The translations under genes were made by a program, and so were the position numbers. A DNA stretch of 64,000 bases, from NCBI GenBank assembly GCA_035578175.1, contig JAQMRL010000003.1:80301969-80365968 (forward strand), in the 5' to 3' direction. This document shows, piece after piece, positions 42,911-53,545 of the stretch; the stretch's first letter is position 1; each line of letters opens with the position of its first letter. The DNA comes from Catonia carolina. Lineage: Eukaryota; Arthropoda; Insecta; Hemiptera; Achilidae. The notes beneath the pieces were generated by a model. It made no database searches, was not told the origin of the DNA, and worked only from the letters and a program-made list of their open reading frames with translations.

Positions 42911-44065
42911 TCATCATCATTATCATCAATATTAATAAATTTATATTTTAAAGTCTTATAATATACAAGTAATTTTGACTTAGGTAGTGCACATTAGTAA
43001 AGTTAATATCAACAAATGTTTTTCTTCGTGTTACTGACAGTTATTTTAAAAATGTAGATATAATATTTTCCTTAGCAATAAGAAAAAAGTTTTGAAATAA
43101 AAAAAAAAATTGGGTGTCTTTCTTCCGACGGAAATAAAATTTTATAATAGACTGAAAATCAGCCAGGAATCTACTTCAGTTATGCAGAGGCTTTGCCCCT
43201 AGTTATAAAATAATTACAATTCCTTTTATCTTCGAATTAAAAAATATGTTATTTAATTTAAAATATAAGTGAAAATAGTTCTCTTTGTACGCAGTTCTCT
43301 TAGAATAAGTTCATAAAATATTATTTACGTTAATGAATGGATAAGATGAATGTAAAGCGTATTGATTACTTCCAAGACGTGCTCATCTATAGAAAATTTA
43401 TTAAAACTTTTGCTGTGACATTTTTCTTCAGATCTCTCTTTACATAATTAAGCTTTTTACATTTTTCATGTAGTTTATTAACCGACTGAATACTTGTGTA
43501 CTTATCGAAACAAAGAGATTTTCCTTGGTCTAAACAAAGACTCTTTTGTGTTCCGTTTGTTTTAACTAATTGGTAGAATTCAATGAAGTAATGTTTATGA
43601 ACTTTTTTCTTACTTTCAACATCATAATTTTATAAAACTTGACTTTCTGAATTAATCACAAATTTTTCAGTCTTTGGTTTTTACTGATCCTCTTATAAAG
43701 CTAATTTAATACCCATTACTTTCTCAGCGTTTCATCTCTCTCTCCCTCACGTCATGTGGTTGTTTTATACACAAAAATTAAACCTCAAGTATGAGTGCTT
43801 TACAAAATATTTTCTTTATAAAAGATTATTTACCAATTAGTCGGTATTTAATTAAATTAATTGAGCAACTTTCTCATTCAACTATGGTTATAATACATAA
43901 CCATGGCCATTTCTTTTCATACAACTTATTTATTATTATGTCCTTTTCAAAACATAACCTCCCGAAACAAAAAAGTTTGATTTACATCTCATTGTAAAAT
44001 ATTTGAAAGTAATTTTCATCGAATTAAAAAAAATACCTTATTCGAAAAATATTTATCATAAAACT
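42911..44065. other. Intergenic stretch, nothing recognised
   Basis: AT-rich; the 68-codon open frame near 43791 has no recognisable motif and its composition fits chance. Confidence 0.35.
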
Positions 44066-44588
44066 AAAAAATTTGGTGTGAAACATTCACACAACTTTCT
44101 CTTGTCAATGCAAATAATTAACAATATAATTAAGTAATAAAACATTAGAAATAAACAAAAAACTAACCTCAAAAAACCTAACCTTATATTTTTAATCATG
44201 AGTGAAAGACGCAAAATGAAAATCGACCTCAGTTTGGCTTAAAATACGGAAAATCACTCTTTTACGGTAAACTAGCCACTGTAGAGAAAAATGCTTTAAT
44301 TAAAGTTGTAGATCTTGTAATTGTCTATAAATTTCATTATATACACTTTTGTCGTAAAGTGCATACTAAAGCCGAAATCTTAAAAAAATCAATTTTTTAC
44401 ACGATTTCGTGAGAAGAAAACAGAAAATCGCTAATTACCGCTAAACTAAGCGTTATTCAAAAAAATGTTTGAAATAAAAGTTGTAGGTTTTTAAATTTTC
44501 TACAACTTTTATTATATAAACTTTTGTGATAAAATGCATATTAAAGCCGTAATATTAAAAAAACAATTTTTTTACGTGAAAAACAGTA
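44066..44588 (-). repeat. CTTTCTCTTGCC family, tail half
   Basis: From AATTTGGTGTGAAACATTCA to the block ending ACGTGAAAAACAG, where a LINE fragment begins. Confidence 0.78.
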
Positions 44589-45075
44589 CCCTCGATCAAA
44601 ATTGAACCTCCGTTCCGAAATTTTAATGTACAAAACCCTTTTGAGACCAATCTGGACTTTTGGTGTCCAGCTCTTTGGAGTAGCAGCAGAGAGTAATTTG
44701 AAGTCGATCCAGGCCTTTCAATCAAAAATCTTAAGACTTGCTTCTGGCGCTCGTTTTTATGTAAGCAATAAAACCATCCACGACGATTTCAAAATTCCGA
44801 CAGTAAAGGAGCTAACCGCGTCCTTGTACAGTAAAATTGACGAACGACTAGATGACCATCCAAACCAACTAGTCCGTGATCTAGCTACAAGGAACTTCCC
44901 ACCTTTGCGATATCTTAAGTGAAGATGGAGTAGAGACCTCTTGGTCTGAATAACGGACAATACCCGTAGTTATAAACGGAAAATGTACCACTGGGTCCCT
45001 CTTCTCCTTAAAGTGAAACTACCCACCGCCATTTAAATATCACATACGGAAATTGTGCAGCTTAATGTATAGTAC
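44589..45075 (+). pseudogene. Jockey-like LINE reverse transcriptase C-terminal fragment
   Basis: From about 44602, LRSEILMYKTLLRPIWTFGV is followed by LFGVAAESNLKSIQAFQSKI and SNKTIHDDFKIPTVKEL, the same C-terminal block as at 35711 and 56132, though clearly a different subfamily. It ends at a stop at 44920-44922 with an A-rich 3' region. RT core absent; 5' truncated. Confidence 0.8.
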
Positions 45076-45471
45076 CGTAATAAAATAAAAGACAAAAAAA
45101 TATATAATTTTAAAAAATCTCCATTTTGTGGGTTTTAAATTTGTGTCCGCCATCTTGTGTATTTTATATTTTGATTCAAAGAACGTTATTGTTAAACTTT
45201 TATTGTCTTACCTGAAAGTTTAAATTTACATTTAATAACAGATTACAAAAGAATTACACCTTGTTAAAGATAAATTTAAAAAATCATGTTAGTTTTTTCG
45301 TAAGTTATCAACCCATTTTGTGGTTGTACATTACATCAGTCGGTGGTATATTACAGTTCCGAATAAATAATTAATACATTTAAAAAAAGAAAGTTGTTTC
45401 TTTTTATTTTTTTCATAAAGATTATGTATTTTACATTAAAAAAACTTACAATACATTTTAATAGAGTTGTT
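45076..45471. other. Intergenic stretch, nothing recognised
   Basis: AT-rich, no features seen before the LINE target duplication. Confidence 0.35.
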
Positions 45472-45572
45472 AGATAATATATTAGTTATTTATTAGTTAG
45501 TTAGTTATACACTTTATTACACTATATTAGTTATACACAGTTATACACTATATTAGTTAGTTATACACTTGG

Positions 45573-47396
45573 ATGATGCCAGGTGACAAGGGAAGATACC
45601 AAATAGATTACATAATGGTTAGACAAAGATTCAGAAACCAGATTATGAACTGTAAAGCCTATCCAGGTGCAGACATAGGGAGTGATCATAACTTAGTAGT
45701 AATGGATAGCAGGCTTAAACTTAAAAAACTGAAGAAGGGACAGGGAAGTGCTAGGTGGGATGTAGACAAACTAAGAGAACAAGACAACCAGGTAGGTTTC
45801 CAGGAGAGTATTCAAAAAGGGATAGAAGAAAGAGGTAATGACACAGGAAGTGTAGAGGAGGAGTGGATAAACTTCAAGGAGGTGGTAGTGAAAGCAGCGG
45901 AAGAATGGTTAGGACATACTAAAAGAAGAGGTAGGAAACTGTGGATTACTAATGATATTTTAGAACTGATGGATGAGCGAAGAAAATATAAAAACGCAAA
46001 GGACGAGAGAGGTAAAAGGCAATATTGCTACTTGAGAAATACCATAAACAAAAGGTGTAAGAAAGCGAAGGAAGAGTGGATCAGAGCGAAATGTACAGAC
46101 ATTGAAAGTAAAATGGCAGTTGGTAAAGTGGACGCAGCTTACAGAAAAATAAGGGAAAACTTTGGAGAACGAAAGATGAAAGCTGTTAATTTACAAAGCG
46201 CAGGTGGCAAACCATTGTTGAATGGCCAAGAGAGAGCTGAAAGATGGAAGGAATACGTAAACCAACTCTACAGGGGAAAAGAATTAGAATATGATGCGAT
46301 AGAACAAGAAACTGATGTTGAAGAAGATCAAAGAGGGGACCCTATACTACGAGAAGAATTCGATCGGGCACTTAAGGATATGAATATGAATAAGACACCA
46401 GGAATAGATAACATACCATCGGAATTATTATTACGATGTGGTGAAGTTGCTCAAAACAAATTATACAAACTTGTGTGCAGAATTTATGAGAGTGGAGAGG
46501 TACCATCGGACTTTAAAAAAAATATTATGATTCCAATACCAAAAAAGTCAGGAGCGGAGAAGTGTGAACATTACAGAACTATCAGCCTAACATGCCATGC
46601 ATCTAAGATACTGACAAGAATTATATACAGGAGAATAGAACACCGAGTAGAAGAAGTATTGGACGATGACCAATTTGGATTTAGAAGGAGAATGGGAACT
46701 CGAGATGCAATATTGGCTCTGAGACTGATTATTGAGAAAAGGATACAGAAAAATAAAACTACTTTTATGGCATTTGTAGATTTAGAGAAAGCATTTGACA
46801 ATCTGGACTGGAGTAAAATGTTTAAAACTTTGAAAAGGCTAGGAATTAAATACAAAGAAAGGAAAGTTATCTACAGTCTGTATAAGAATCAAACGGCTGT
46901 TTTGAGAATCGAGGGGTACGAAAAAGAGGCTGCTGTAAGAAAAGGTGTACGACAAGGTTGTTCTTTGTCACCACTACTTTTTAACTTGTATATAGAAGAG
47001 GCTATAAATGAAGTGAAGGAGAAATTTGACGCAGGAATAAAAATTCAAGGAGAGACAATAAAAATGCTGAGATTCGCCGATGATATAGTAGTATTAGCCG
47101 AGGCAAAGAATGAACTAGAGGATGCCTTAAATGGAATGGATGAGATCTTGAGGAAGGATTACTTCATGAAAATTAATAAGAACAAAACGAAAGTGTTGTG
47201 CAGCAGCAAGAGTGGTTTAGAAGAGATGGGAAATTTAAAAGTAGGCAACGAAAACATACAGGAAGTTGGAGAATTCTGCTATCTAGGGAGTAAAATAACA
47301 AAGGATGGTAGAAGCACAAGTGATATCAAGAGTAGAATTGCTCAAGCTAGAAAAGCCTTTGAAATGAAAAAACAGCTTACTGACTACAAACATTGA
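45573..47396 (+). CDS. LINE endonuclease/reverse transcriptase (5' truncated, frameshifted at 3')
   Basis: 607 codons. Residues 1-50 are the end of an apurinic-type endonuclease (QIDYIMVRQRF, then GADIGSDHNLVV with the catalytic Asp-His). A basic linker follows (about 60-230). RT blocks: KTPGIDNIPSELL (about 272-284), QFGFRRRMGTRDAI (about 370-383), FVDLEKAFD, RQGCSLSPLLFN and the catalytic FADD at 501-504. The frame ends early because of one extra A in an A6 run at 47367-47372; one base fewer restores the tail SLLTTNIDLQIRKNF and so on. The initial endonuclease part is lost by 5' truncation. The Met at 45573 is internal, not a true start. Probably inactive. Confidence 0.9.
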   Translation: MMPGDKGRYQIDYIMVRQRFRNQIMNCKAYPGADIGSDHNLVVMDSRLKLKKLKKGQGSARWDVDKLREQDNQVGFQESIQKGIEERGNDTGSVEEEWINFKEVVVKAAEEWLGHTKRRGRKLWITNDILELMDERRKYKNAKDERGKRQYCYLRNTINKRCKKAKEEWIRAKCTDIESKMAVGKVDAAYRKIRENFGERKMKAVNLQSAGGKPLLNGQERAERWKEYVNQLYRGKELEYDAIEQETDVEEDQRGDPILREEFDRALKDMNMNKTPGIDNIPSELLLRCGEVAQNKLYKLVCRIYESGEVPSDFKKNIMIPIPKKSGAEKCEHYRTISLTCHASKILTRIIYRRIEHRVEEVLDDDQFGFRRRMGTRDAILALRLIIEKRIQKNKTTFMAFVDLEKAFDNLDWSKMFKTLKRLGIKYKERKVIYSLYKNQTAVLRIEGYEKEAAVRKGVRQGCSLSPLLFNLYIEEAINEVKEKFDAGIKIQGETIKMLRFADDIVVLAEAKNELEDALNGMDEILRKDYFMKINKNKTKVLCSSKSGLEEMGNLKVGNENIQEVGEFCYLGSKITKDGRSTSDIKSRIAQARKAFEMKKQLTDYKH

Positions 47397-47560
47397 TTTA
47401 CAGATTAGGAAAAATTTCTTAAAACATTATGTTTGGAGTGTAGCATTATACGGAAGTGAAACGTGGGTGATAGGGGCTGTAGAGCGGAAGAGGATAGAAG
47501 CTTTTGAAATGTGGTGTTATAGGAAAATGTTAAAGATTAGGTGGGTGGACAAAATAAGTA

Positions 47561-48967
47561 CCGTATTTTTCGGACGATAAGACGCACCCTTGTTTTTCAA
47601 GGCATAAATTATCTAAAAATTATTTTGACTGATTTTAGTTAGTTTTTTAAGACAGGTAAATGTGATTTCTTTTTTTGAAAAACAGAAAGTACTGAAGATA
47701 CAATATATATAATTATTTTATAGTCATAAATTTACAAAGAAACATGGATATAGAAACTGTAAGTACGTAAATTACTACTATTGGTTTCATAATCATAGAC
47801 ACCCGAGTTTGAACCCTTGCATCTCCATAACTTTGAGTCGGATTTCAACATACTTTACATCAAAATTTAGCTCATTTTTTCTGCTTTGACTTATAATAGT
47901 CATATATTTTTAATGTTATTTAAAAGTTGCAATATCGAGGTTGGAAGACAAAAAGACCCGGTTTTTTTGATACCGCAACAAATTTCATGCATTTAGAGGC
48001 GTGTAACTAGATAAATATTTGACCAAAAAGTTTGAAATTTTAACACGACATAGACAATTATATTATTACAGCGTGTACGGAATTTCAAATTTATACGTTA
48101 TTTAAATTTTGATTTATTAACAATATTCTGAACCCTTGCTATCTCGGTAACCACACGATCGTTCGGCTCGAGCAAACTATTAATTTATCGAGCGTAAAAA
48201 ACTTAGTACAGACATGTTAATAACATAAAATATCGATTGGCCAATATTGCGGTAGAATTTTTAGAATTTTGAAAAATAGACTTGGTAATGCGGGGGGGGG
48301 GGGTTACTATCCATGTTGCTAGTTTGTGTACGTGACATCGTGTCGGACTGTCTACCTGAACTGACATACTGCATTGTCAAATCAGGTAGACAATCAGATT
48401 CAGGCAACATGGTTAGTCTAATAGTAATTGATAATCCAATTTTTCAATTGTGCTTCAAGTTGTGCCCATTTGACAGCATGAGTTCGAAATTTACTGGTAT
48501 GTTTCTTATTATCTGCCTTGAGTAATAAATCTTCTTGTTTCCGCCATTCCCGAATCATTTTTTCTGTTGGAGGAGGTAAAAATGCCTTTCTACTTCCCGA
48601 ATGCCATTATCTTTTGCATATTGAACCACTTTTAATTTAAAAGCGAAAGAGTACGAAACTTGCTTCATATTTTAAAATGCTATGATATTTACCGTACGTA
48701 ATATCGATACAGAAACTACTGTGTATGCTTAGAACCTTCAAGACTATACAATTTAAAAACTACGGTACATCCTATATCATTGTATGTTTTGTTTTGAAAT
48801 CCCTAGTTATTGAACGTGTTTAAGTAGAGTAGGGTAGTAATAAATATTATTAAGGGTAGAAAGCATCTACCCTGAAATATAGCTAGCGTTCGGACCATAA
48901 GACGCATGGTAATTTTTAGGTCATTTTCCTACGGAAAAAAGTGCGTCTTATCGTCCGGAAAATACGG
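47561..48967 (-). mobile_element. Pogo-type DNA element inserted in the LINE
   Basis: Ends CCGTATTTTTCGGACGATAA and CCGTATTTTCCGGACGATAA are inverted, with TA at 47559-47560 and 48968-48969. The 1407-bp body keeps only a fragment of a transposase gene on the minus strand. A run of 13 G lies near 48291-48303. Confidence 0.9.
48423..48682 (-). pseudogene. Pogo/CENP-B-like transposase N-terminal fragment
   Basis: On the minus strand, MKQVSYSFAFKLKVVQYAKD begins a helix-turn-helix domain; after a frameshift near 48600 it continues with PPTEKMIREWRKQEDLLLKA and ends near LKNWII. This is the Brinker/CENP-B type N-terminal region. The nuclease is absent. Confidence 0.7.
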
Positions 48968-49442
48968 TAATTTAGAGGTTCTTAGGCGAGTGGATGAAAA
49001 AAGAAGTATATGGAAGCATCTTACCAAAAGAAGGGATAGGCTAGTGGGGCATATCCTAAGACATCCAGGTATTGGGCTATCAATAATGGAGGGTAATATT
49101 GAGGGAGTAAATTGTAGAGGGAGGCAAAGATTAGAATATATAAAGCAAATTATGAAAGATGTAGGGTGTTACAGGTATGTAGATATGAAACGAATTGCGC
49201 AAGATAGAACAGCTTGGAGAACTGCATCAAACCAGTCGAGAGACTGATGACAAAAAAAAAAAAGATAATATATTAGTTTTGGATTCTAAATTTTAAGGCT
49301 GATGAATTATATTTTAATTTTCGAATTAGGGTTAAATATGAAGTCATTTTGTTCGGTATTTAAAAAATTAGTAACCCATTATAGTACTTTAATATTAGTA
49401 GATGAAAATGATGTAATACGTCAGGTAATGAGTAAGTTATAG

Positions 49443-49628
49443 ATTTTAGTCCTTGCCCTAACTCCCACTGAGTTTCTGGAAATCCCAAGCAGTAAGGACT
49501 TTCAAGGTGCTTTTGCAGCTTATACAAAGACAGAAGTTGCTAGAAAGTTAGCTGCATCGCATCCTGTGGTTGAAGGCCGCTTCTTTAGAGCAATAAGAGG
49601 GAGATTTGAGAAAGAAGAGGGGTTGTAG
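49443..49628 (+). other. Unrecognised 60-codon open segment
   Basis: Reads VLALTPTEFLEIPSSKDFQG, continues AAYTKTEVARKLAAS and ends EEGL before a TAG. The composition looks protein-like and less AT-driven than its surroundings, but there is no start in a good context, no splice sites with a partner and no family resemblance I recognise. It could be an exon or gene fragment caught in repeat DNA. Confidence 0.25.
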
Positions 49629-49778
49629 AATCGCTTTAATCTTCATAGCGGACAAGAAGGAGTAAACCCCTCCCCCTGACCCTCCTTCGGGATGGTAGGG
49701 AACGCACAAGAAACTGAAATCGGAACTAAAATTACCACTTGGGACGATTGTAAGACCGTCATGAGCCAACAGACAATG

Positions 49779-50102
49779 CTTTGAACAGCCGCAATGTCTG
49801 TAATTGCCCTGCTGCTGATATTCAAAACTATAAGCCTTGCATATATCGAAATTGTAAACTACACAGAAACGTTAAACCTCTATCAGGACAAAGTTTAACA
49901 ATGAAGCTTCTGAATTTAAACACACTTTACGTTGATATTATTAATTACTATATTATTATTAAAACCATACGCCGACTGTTCTTTTCCATATTTTAATAAT
50001 TTAATAAATTAATAAGTCAGTAATTACAAAAAAGAAAAAAACAAATAAATATTTCAGTTAAAACCTGTTTTTTCTTATACTACTATATGTTCATACAAAG
50101 TG
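49779..50102. other. Intergenic stretch, nothing recognised
   Basis: No element ends or coding motif were seen. Confidence 0.3.
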
Positions 50103-50232
50103 GAAGGTCCCGGGTCCGATTACCGGCTAGTATCCGGAAATTTTAATAAATTAAAACAGTTAGCCTACAATACCAAAACCCACAGGAGTCGTTGATGACC
50201 AAGCTGTCGTTGCGATTTTAAATAATAAAAAT
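50103..50232 (+). repeat. Decayed SINE family A, tail type 2
   Basis: A B-box-like GGGTCCGATTACC is followed, after a deletion, by GTCGTTGATGACC and GTCGTTGCGATTTTAAATAA, the tail of type 2. Old copy. Confidence 0.45.
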
Positions 50233-50365
50233 AACCAAAAAAACTTTACACAGTTATAAGGATTTTGCTACTTTACAACTTAACATTATGTTTTCATATT
50301 CTTTGTACACATTAAAAATAATGCAACCGGTTTAATGAAAATAGATTTTATAATATATTGGAGTG

Positions 50366-51160
50366 CCGTTAACAGGCAGGTGGAGTGTTAATTTATTGGC
50401 ACTCGATCCAGGGCTACAAAAATAGTTCTGTTTCATATCACATGGTCGGCCAATTATATTTTTATTTATTTATAATATACAATAAATACAATACATTAAA
50501 ATATATACTAATTCTCGCATAGGACGAGCCTGTGCGTGGGAATGAGTTCTACATTATGTGCAAATATTGATAATTACTAAAAAATACTTTTCTTTTTCTT
50601 TCCTCAGTAATTCCTTCATTATACAGCTTACTGAAACTAATATAATTATTAAATTAATAATTCTAAATAATTAAAGTTTACAATATTATAAAATTTCCTT
50701 TCAACCAAATAAAATTTACTAAAAACCAATAAATGTTCCTACTTTATGAAAGAAAAATTATACTATTCTCTGTAACAATCCCCTCAGCTCATTAGAACGC
50801 TATGTAGGTTACAAACTATTATACAAGACCGTTCATCAATAAGGGATCACAGGTTAAATATGATTAAAAACATTTAAGAACAGAAGAGATAGGTGTAAAA
50901 GACACTAATCAGAGTTAACTCTTCAAAGTGTAATAAATTTCATCATTATATAGCCTCATTTCATTATTATACTGTTGTGAATGAAGAGGTGTCATTTACA
51001 GGATGGAAAGTAGATGCTTTTTAGAGGCCTGGCATGCTGATAAGCATACTCTTCCGCTAAGTGAGGAAGGGGGAAAGGTAAACCACCTAACTGCTCGTTT
51101 TACTTAGTAAAGCCTCTAGAGATTCGAATCAGCTATTCGGCTGATGACCTTATAAACGTC
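50366..51160 (+). mobile_element. SINE-like family C copy split by a 410-bp insertion
   Basis: 50366-50458 is the start (CAGGCAGGTGGAGTGTTAAT to GGCCAATTATAT) and 50872-51160 is the rest (ACATTTAAGAACAGAAGAG to GGCTGATGACCTTA). The insertion 50459-50871 starts TTTTTATTTATTTATAATAT and has no coding content. A further 3' piece of the same family follows at 51215-51352. Confidence 0.7.
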
Positions 51161-51214
51161 AACCATCTTAATAAGTCCAGGTAAAAGTATGCTGATCACC
51201 GTATATAACAAGCG

Positions 51215-51352
51215 GTAAAGTATGCTTATTAGCATACCAGATAAGCATACATTTCTGCTTAGTAAGGAAGGCACTGGTGAACCACCTCACTCACCATAAA
51301 GCATCTAGAGGTTTAAACCAGCCTTTCGGCTGATACCCTAAACAATATAGTT
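51215..51352 (+). mobile_element. SINE-like family C, 3' fragment
   Basis: Holds ATAAGCATACATTTCTGCTT to CCTTTCGGCTGATACCCTAAA and a short AAC tail. Confidence 0.65.
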
Positions 51353-51529
51353 GTAAATGAGGTACATGAGGTAAATGAGGTTCTATTAACCAACTTCTCG
51401 GTTATCTTATGCTACCTACTTGATGCTAACCAAACCAGTTAAATACTTAATAAAATCATATTCATATCAAACGGGTTGTTTCATAAACGATTTGACTTAA
51501 ACTTAATACTCATGATTCTAAAAAATACC

Positions 51530-51703
51530 TTTTTTTGTTTAACGTCCGACGACTGTTATGCAATTACTGCTAATGCAGACGGTGAAGGATGAAAATGATT
51601 TTTTGTAACGTATGAAAATATGCCGTGCCAGAATAGGATTCGAACCCAAGACCGCATGATGAGAGGCGAGCACATTACCAACTACGCCAATGCGGCCGGC
51701 GAA
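51530..51703 (-). mobile_element. SINE family A, tail type 1
   Basis: Reverse copy, with head, B box (GGATTCGAACCC on plus) and tail type 1. AAAAAATACC is duplicated at 51520-51529 and 51704-51713. Confidence 0.86.
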
Positions 51704-51713
51704 AAAAAATACC

Positions 51714-52985
51714 ATTTTACCTATTTGTATAAGTATACAGTACGTATTAGAGTGGATAAATTAATAAAATTATTAAATTATTTTATATCTTTATTTTAAG
51801 CTTATTACATATAAAAAAATTTTGGCTTTTGGGCCAACCCAATCAGTCAACTGGCAGAAAGTCGCTATTATTTGTAAGTAATAAGTAAAACCGGTTGGGC
51901 AAGCGACCAGCTGACAACCATCTGTGAACAAATTCTACTCGGGGTCCCTGTTCAAAACTCATGCCTAACCCATGTCAAATAATACAGCAAAACCCAGCGA
52001 TCAAATTTAGTAGTTGTTAAAAATATACAGTTCCTGATAAAAACAGCAAAAAAATCTTAGATTTTGACGGATATTACAAAATTTAAAATAAAATACATTT
52101 TTTGTCATCTACGAACCTTCTTATGATTTTTTTGTTACTTTTTCCATGATTTGTTTTAAAATAATTAACTCAGAAAAACCCATATTGTTTGAAAACATTT
52201 TAAAATTCTTTACAAAAAAAAATGGTTGTATGGTTTATTGTATGTAGTTAAAAGTGCGTCGGTTGTTTAATGCGTTTTCAATGAAATTCATTGTTATATC
52301 CATAATAATTCCTGTTGGCAACTGAGATTGGGATGAATGCTTGTGGGCCTAATTAAATTTTCCCCTCACTTTAAGTCAGTCAGTGGTCAGTATCAGGCCC
52401 TCCTCTATTAAAACGTAATTACAGTGAAAGTATTGATAATAATCCGTATTTTCATAAATATTTAGAGTTTCAGATTTATGAGGAACAGAGAAAGTTGTTT
52501 ACCTTTAATATCAAAATGAATAGATCTCGCCGTACGAAGAAGGGATGTGTTTTCTTCTTTTTTTTAATAGCCTACACCAAAATCCACAATTTATTCTTTA
52601 GTAATATAATGAGTAGATGAGTTTTCTTTGTCATGGTTGAAGAAAACCACCTAACAGGAGAACTTCGTGGATACATCCACGAAGTTCTTCGATTCGAGTC
52701 TTCTTCAGTATTTTGTACTGCATTTATGTTAATTTCTTGTTGAACTGCAGTACCTAATGTGTAAATCTCTTTGTATTATGTTATTCGTTATGTACCAAGG
52801 TGATGCTGAGATTGCCCTGAGTAATTTCAATTGGAACCTTTGTAAGATGATTTTTAAAAAAACATTTATTTATAATGGTCGCATCTACTGCTAATGGTTA
52901 TTAGCAACCACAATAGGAATTGTACTAATAACAATAAAAACAACAACAATTTTATAAACTAAAAGATAAAAAAGAGAAAATTAGT
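51714..52985. other. Intergenic stretch with one perfect hairpin
   Basis: No gene seen. At 52659-52688 AGAACTTCGTGGAT and its exact inverse are separated by 2 nt. Confidence 0.35.
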
Positions 52986-52989
52986 AGGC

Positions 52990-53545
52990 CTATCATATTT
53001 TGTCTTCAACAGCAACATAAAGTAGAAATTTCAAAGCTTTGTCACAACTGTCTTTACACCTAACATTGTCGTGAAATATTGCAGAAATACCAAGAAGAGT
53101 ACTGGCGCTTTGAAGTTCTCGACATTCTAAAAACAATATGTGAAACCGTTGCTTTTGCGTCGCAAGAAGGGCACACTCTCGGCGTAGATTTTGTGAGCAG
53201 GTGCTAGTGTGATATAAGTGAGTGCCCAATCCACAATCGGCAGATGACAACTTGTTCCCTGCGATTATGGAATTTGGGTAGAGGAAATTCTCGTAAAGTT
53301 TTTCGTACCACGTGGAGTTTAGCGTGTGATATTTCGGTCCACCTATTGTTCCAGAAATCAAATAATTTTCTGTTGATGTGTGCCTTCAGGTCAAAATGAG
53401 AGACCTGATGGAAATGAGCCATAAGTGAACAGCACTCTTGGCCGCAAAATCGGCTTTTTCGTTACCTGCTTTTTTCATCCCTACATGAGACGGGATTCAG
53501 GAAAACACTATTTCAAAATTTTGCGCAGTCAACTCAAAAATTAGC
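52990..53545 (-). pseudogene. LINE RNase H and C-terminal remnant
   Basis: On the minus strand, IPSHVGMKKAGNEKADFAAK is an RNase H ending block of I/Jockey/R1-type LINEs; then, in shifted frames, HINRKLFDFWNNRW and REQVVICRLWIGHSLISH followed by a Cys-rich region (LFLECRELQSA, where CxxC...HxxxxC is expected). Frameshifts at about 53400 and 53200 show decay. The RT core is not present. Confidence 0.68.

Larger units (their letters stand above)
47370..49247 (+). pseudogene. LINE C-terminal tail, out of frame and interrupted
   Basis: 47370-47560 encodes [20 protein letters not shown] and RKMLKIRWVDKIS; after the pogo-type insertion, 48970-49247 continues with NLEVLRRVDEKRSIWKHLTK and ends [13 protein letters not shown] then TGA. 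Removing the insertion joins both without loss of a base. The same tail is present at 7617-9215. Confidence 0.88.
45488..49262 (+). mobile_element. LINE, 5' truncated, with 16-bp target duplication, split by a pogo-type element
   Basis: AGATAATATATTAGTT lies on both sides (45472-45487, 49263-49278). The 3' end is GAGACTGATGAC plus an A run. LINE sequence proper begins near 45571; the first 80 bp are a filler of repeated TTAGTTATACAC units. The 47561-48967 insertion came later. Confidence 0.92.

Noticed and set aside
43791..43997. Small gene at 43791
   Set aside because: The Phe/Ile/Leu/Asn-rich composition is what AT-rich random sequence gives; no motif, splice pair or similarity recognised.
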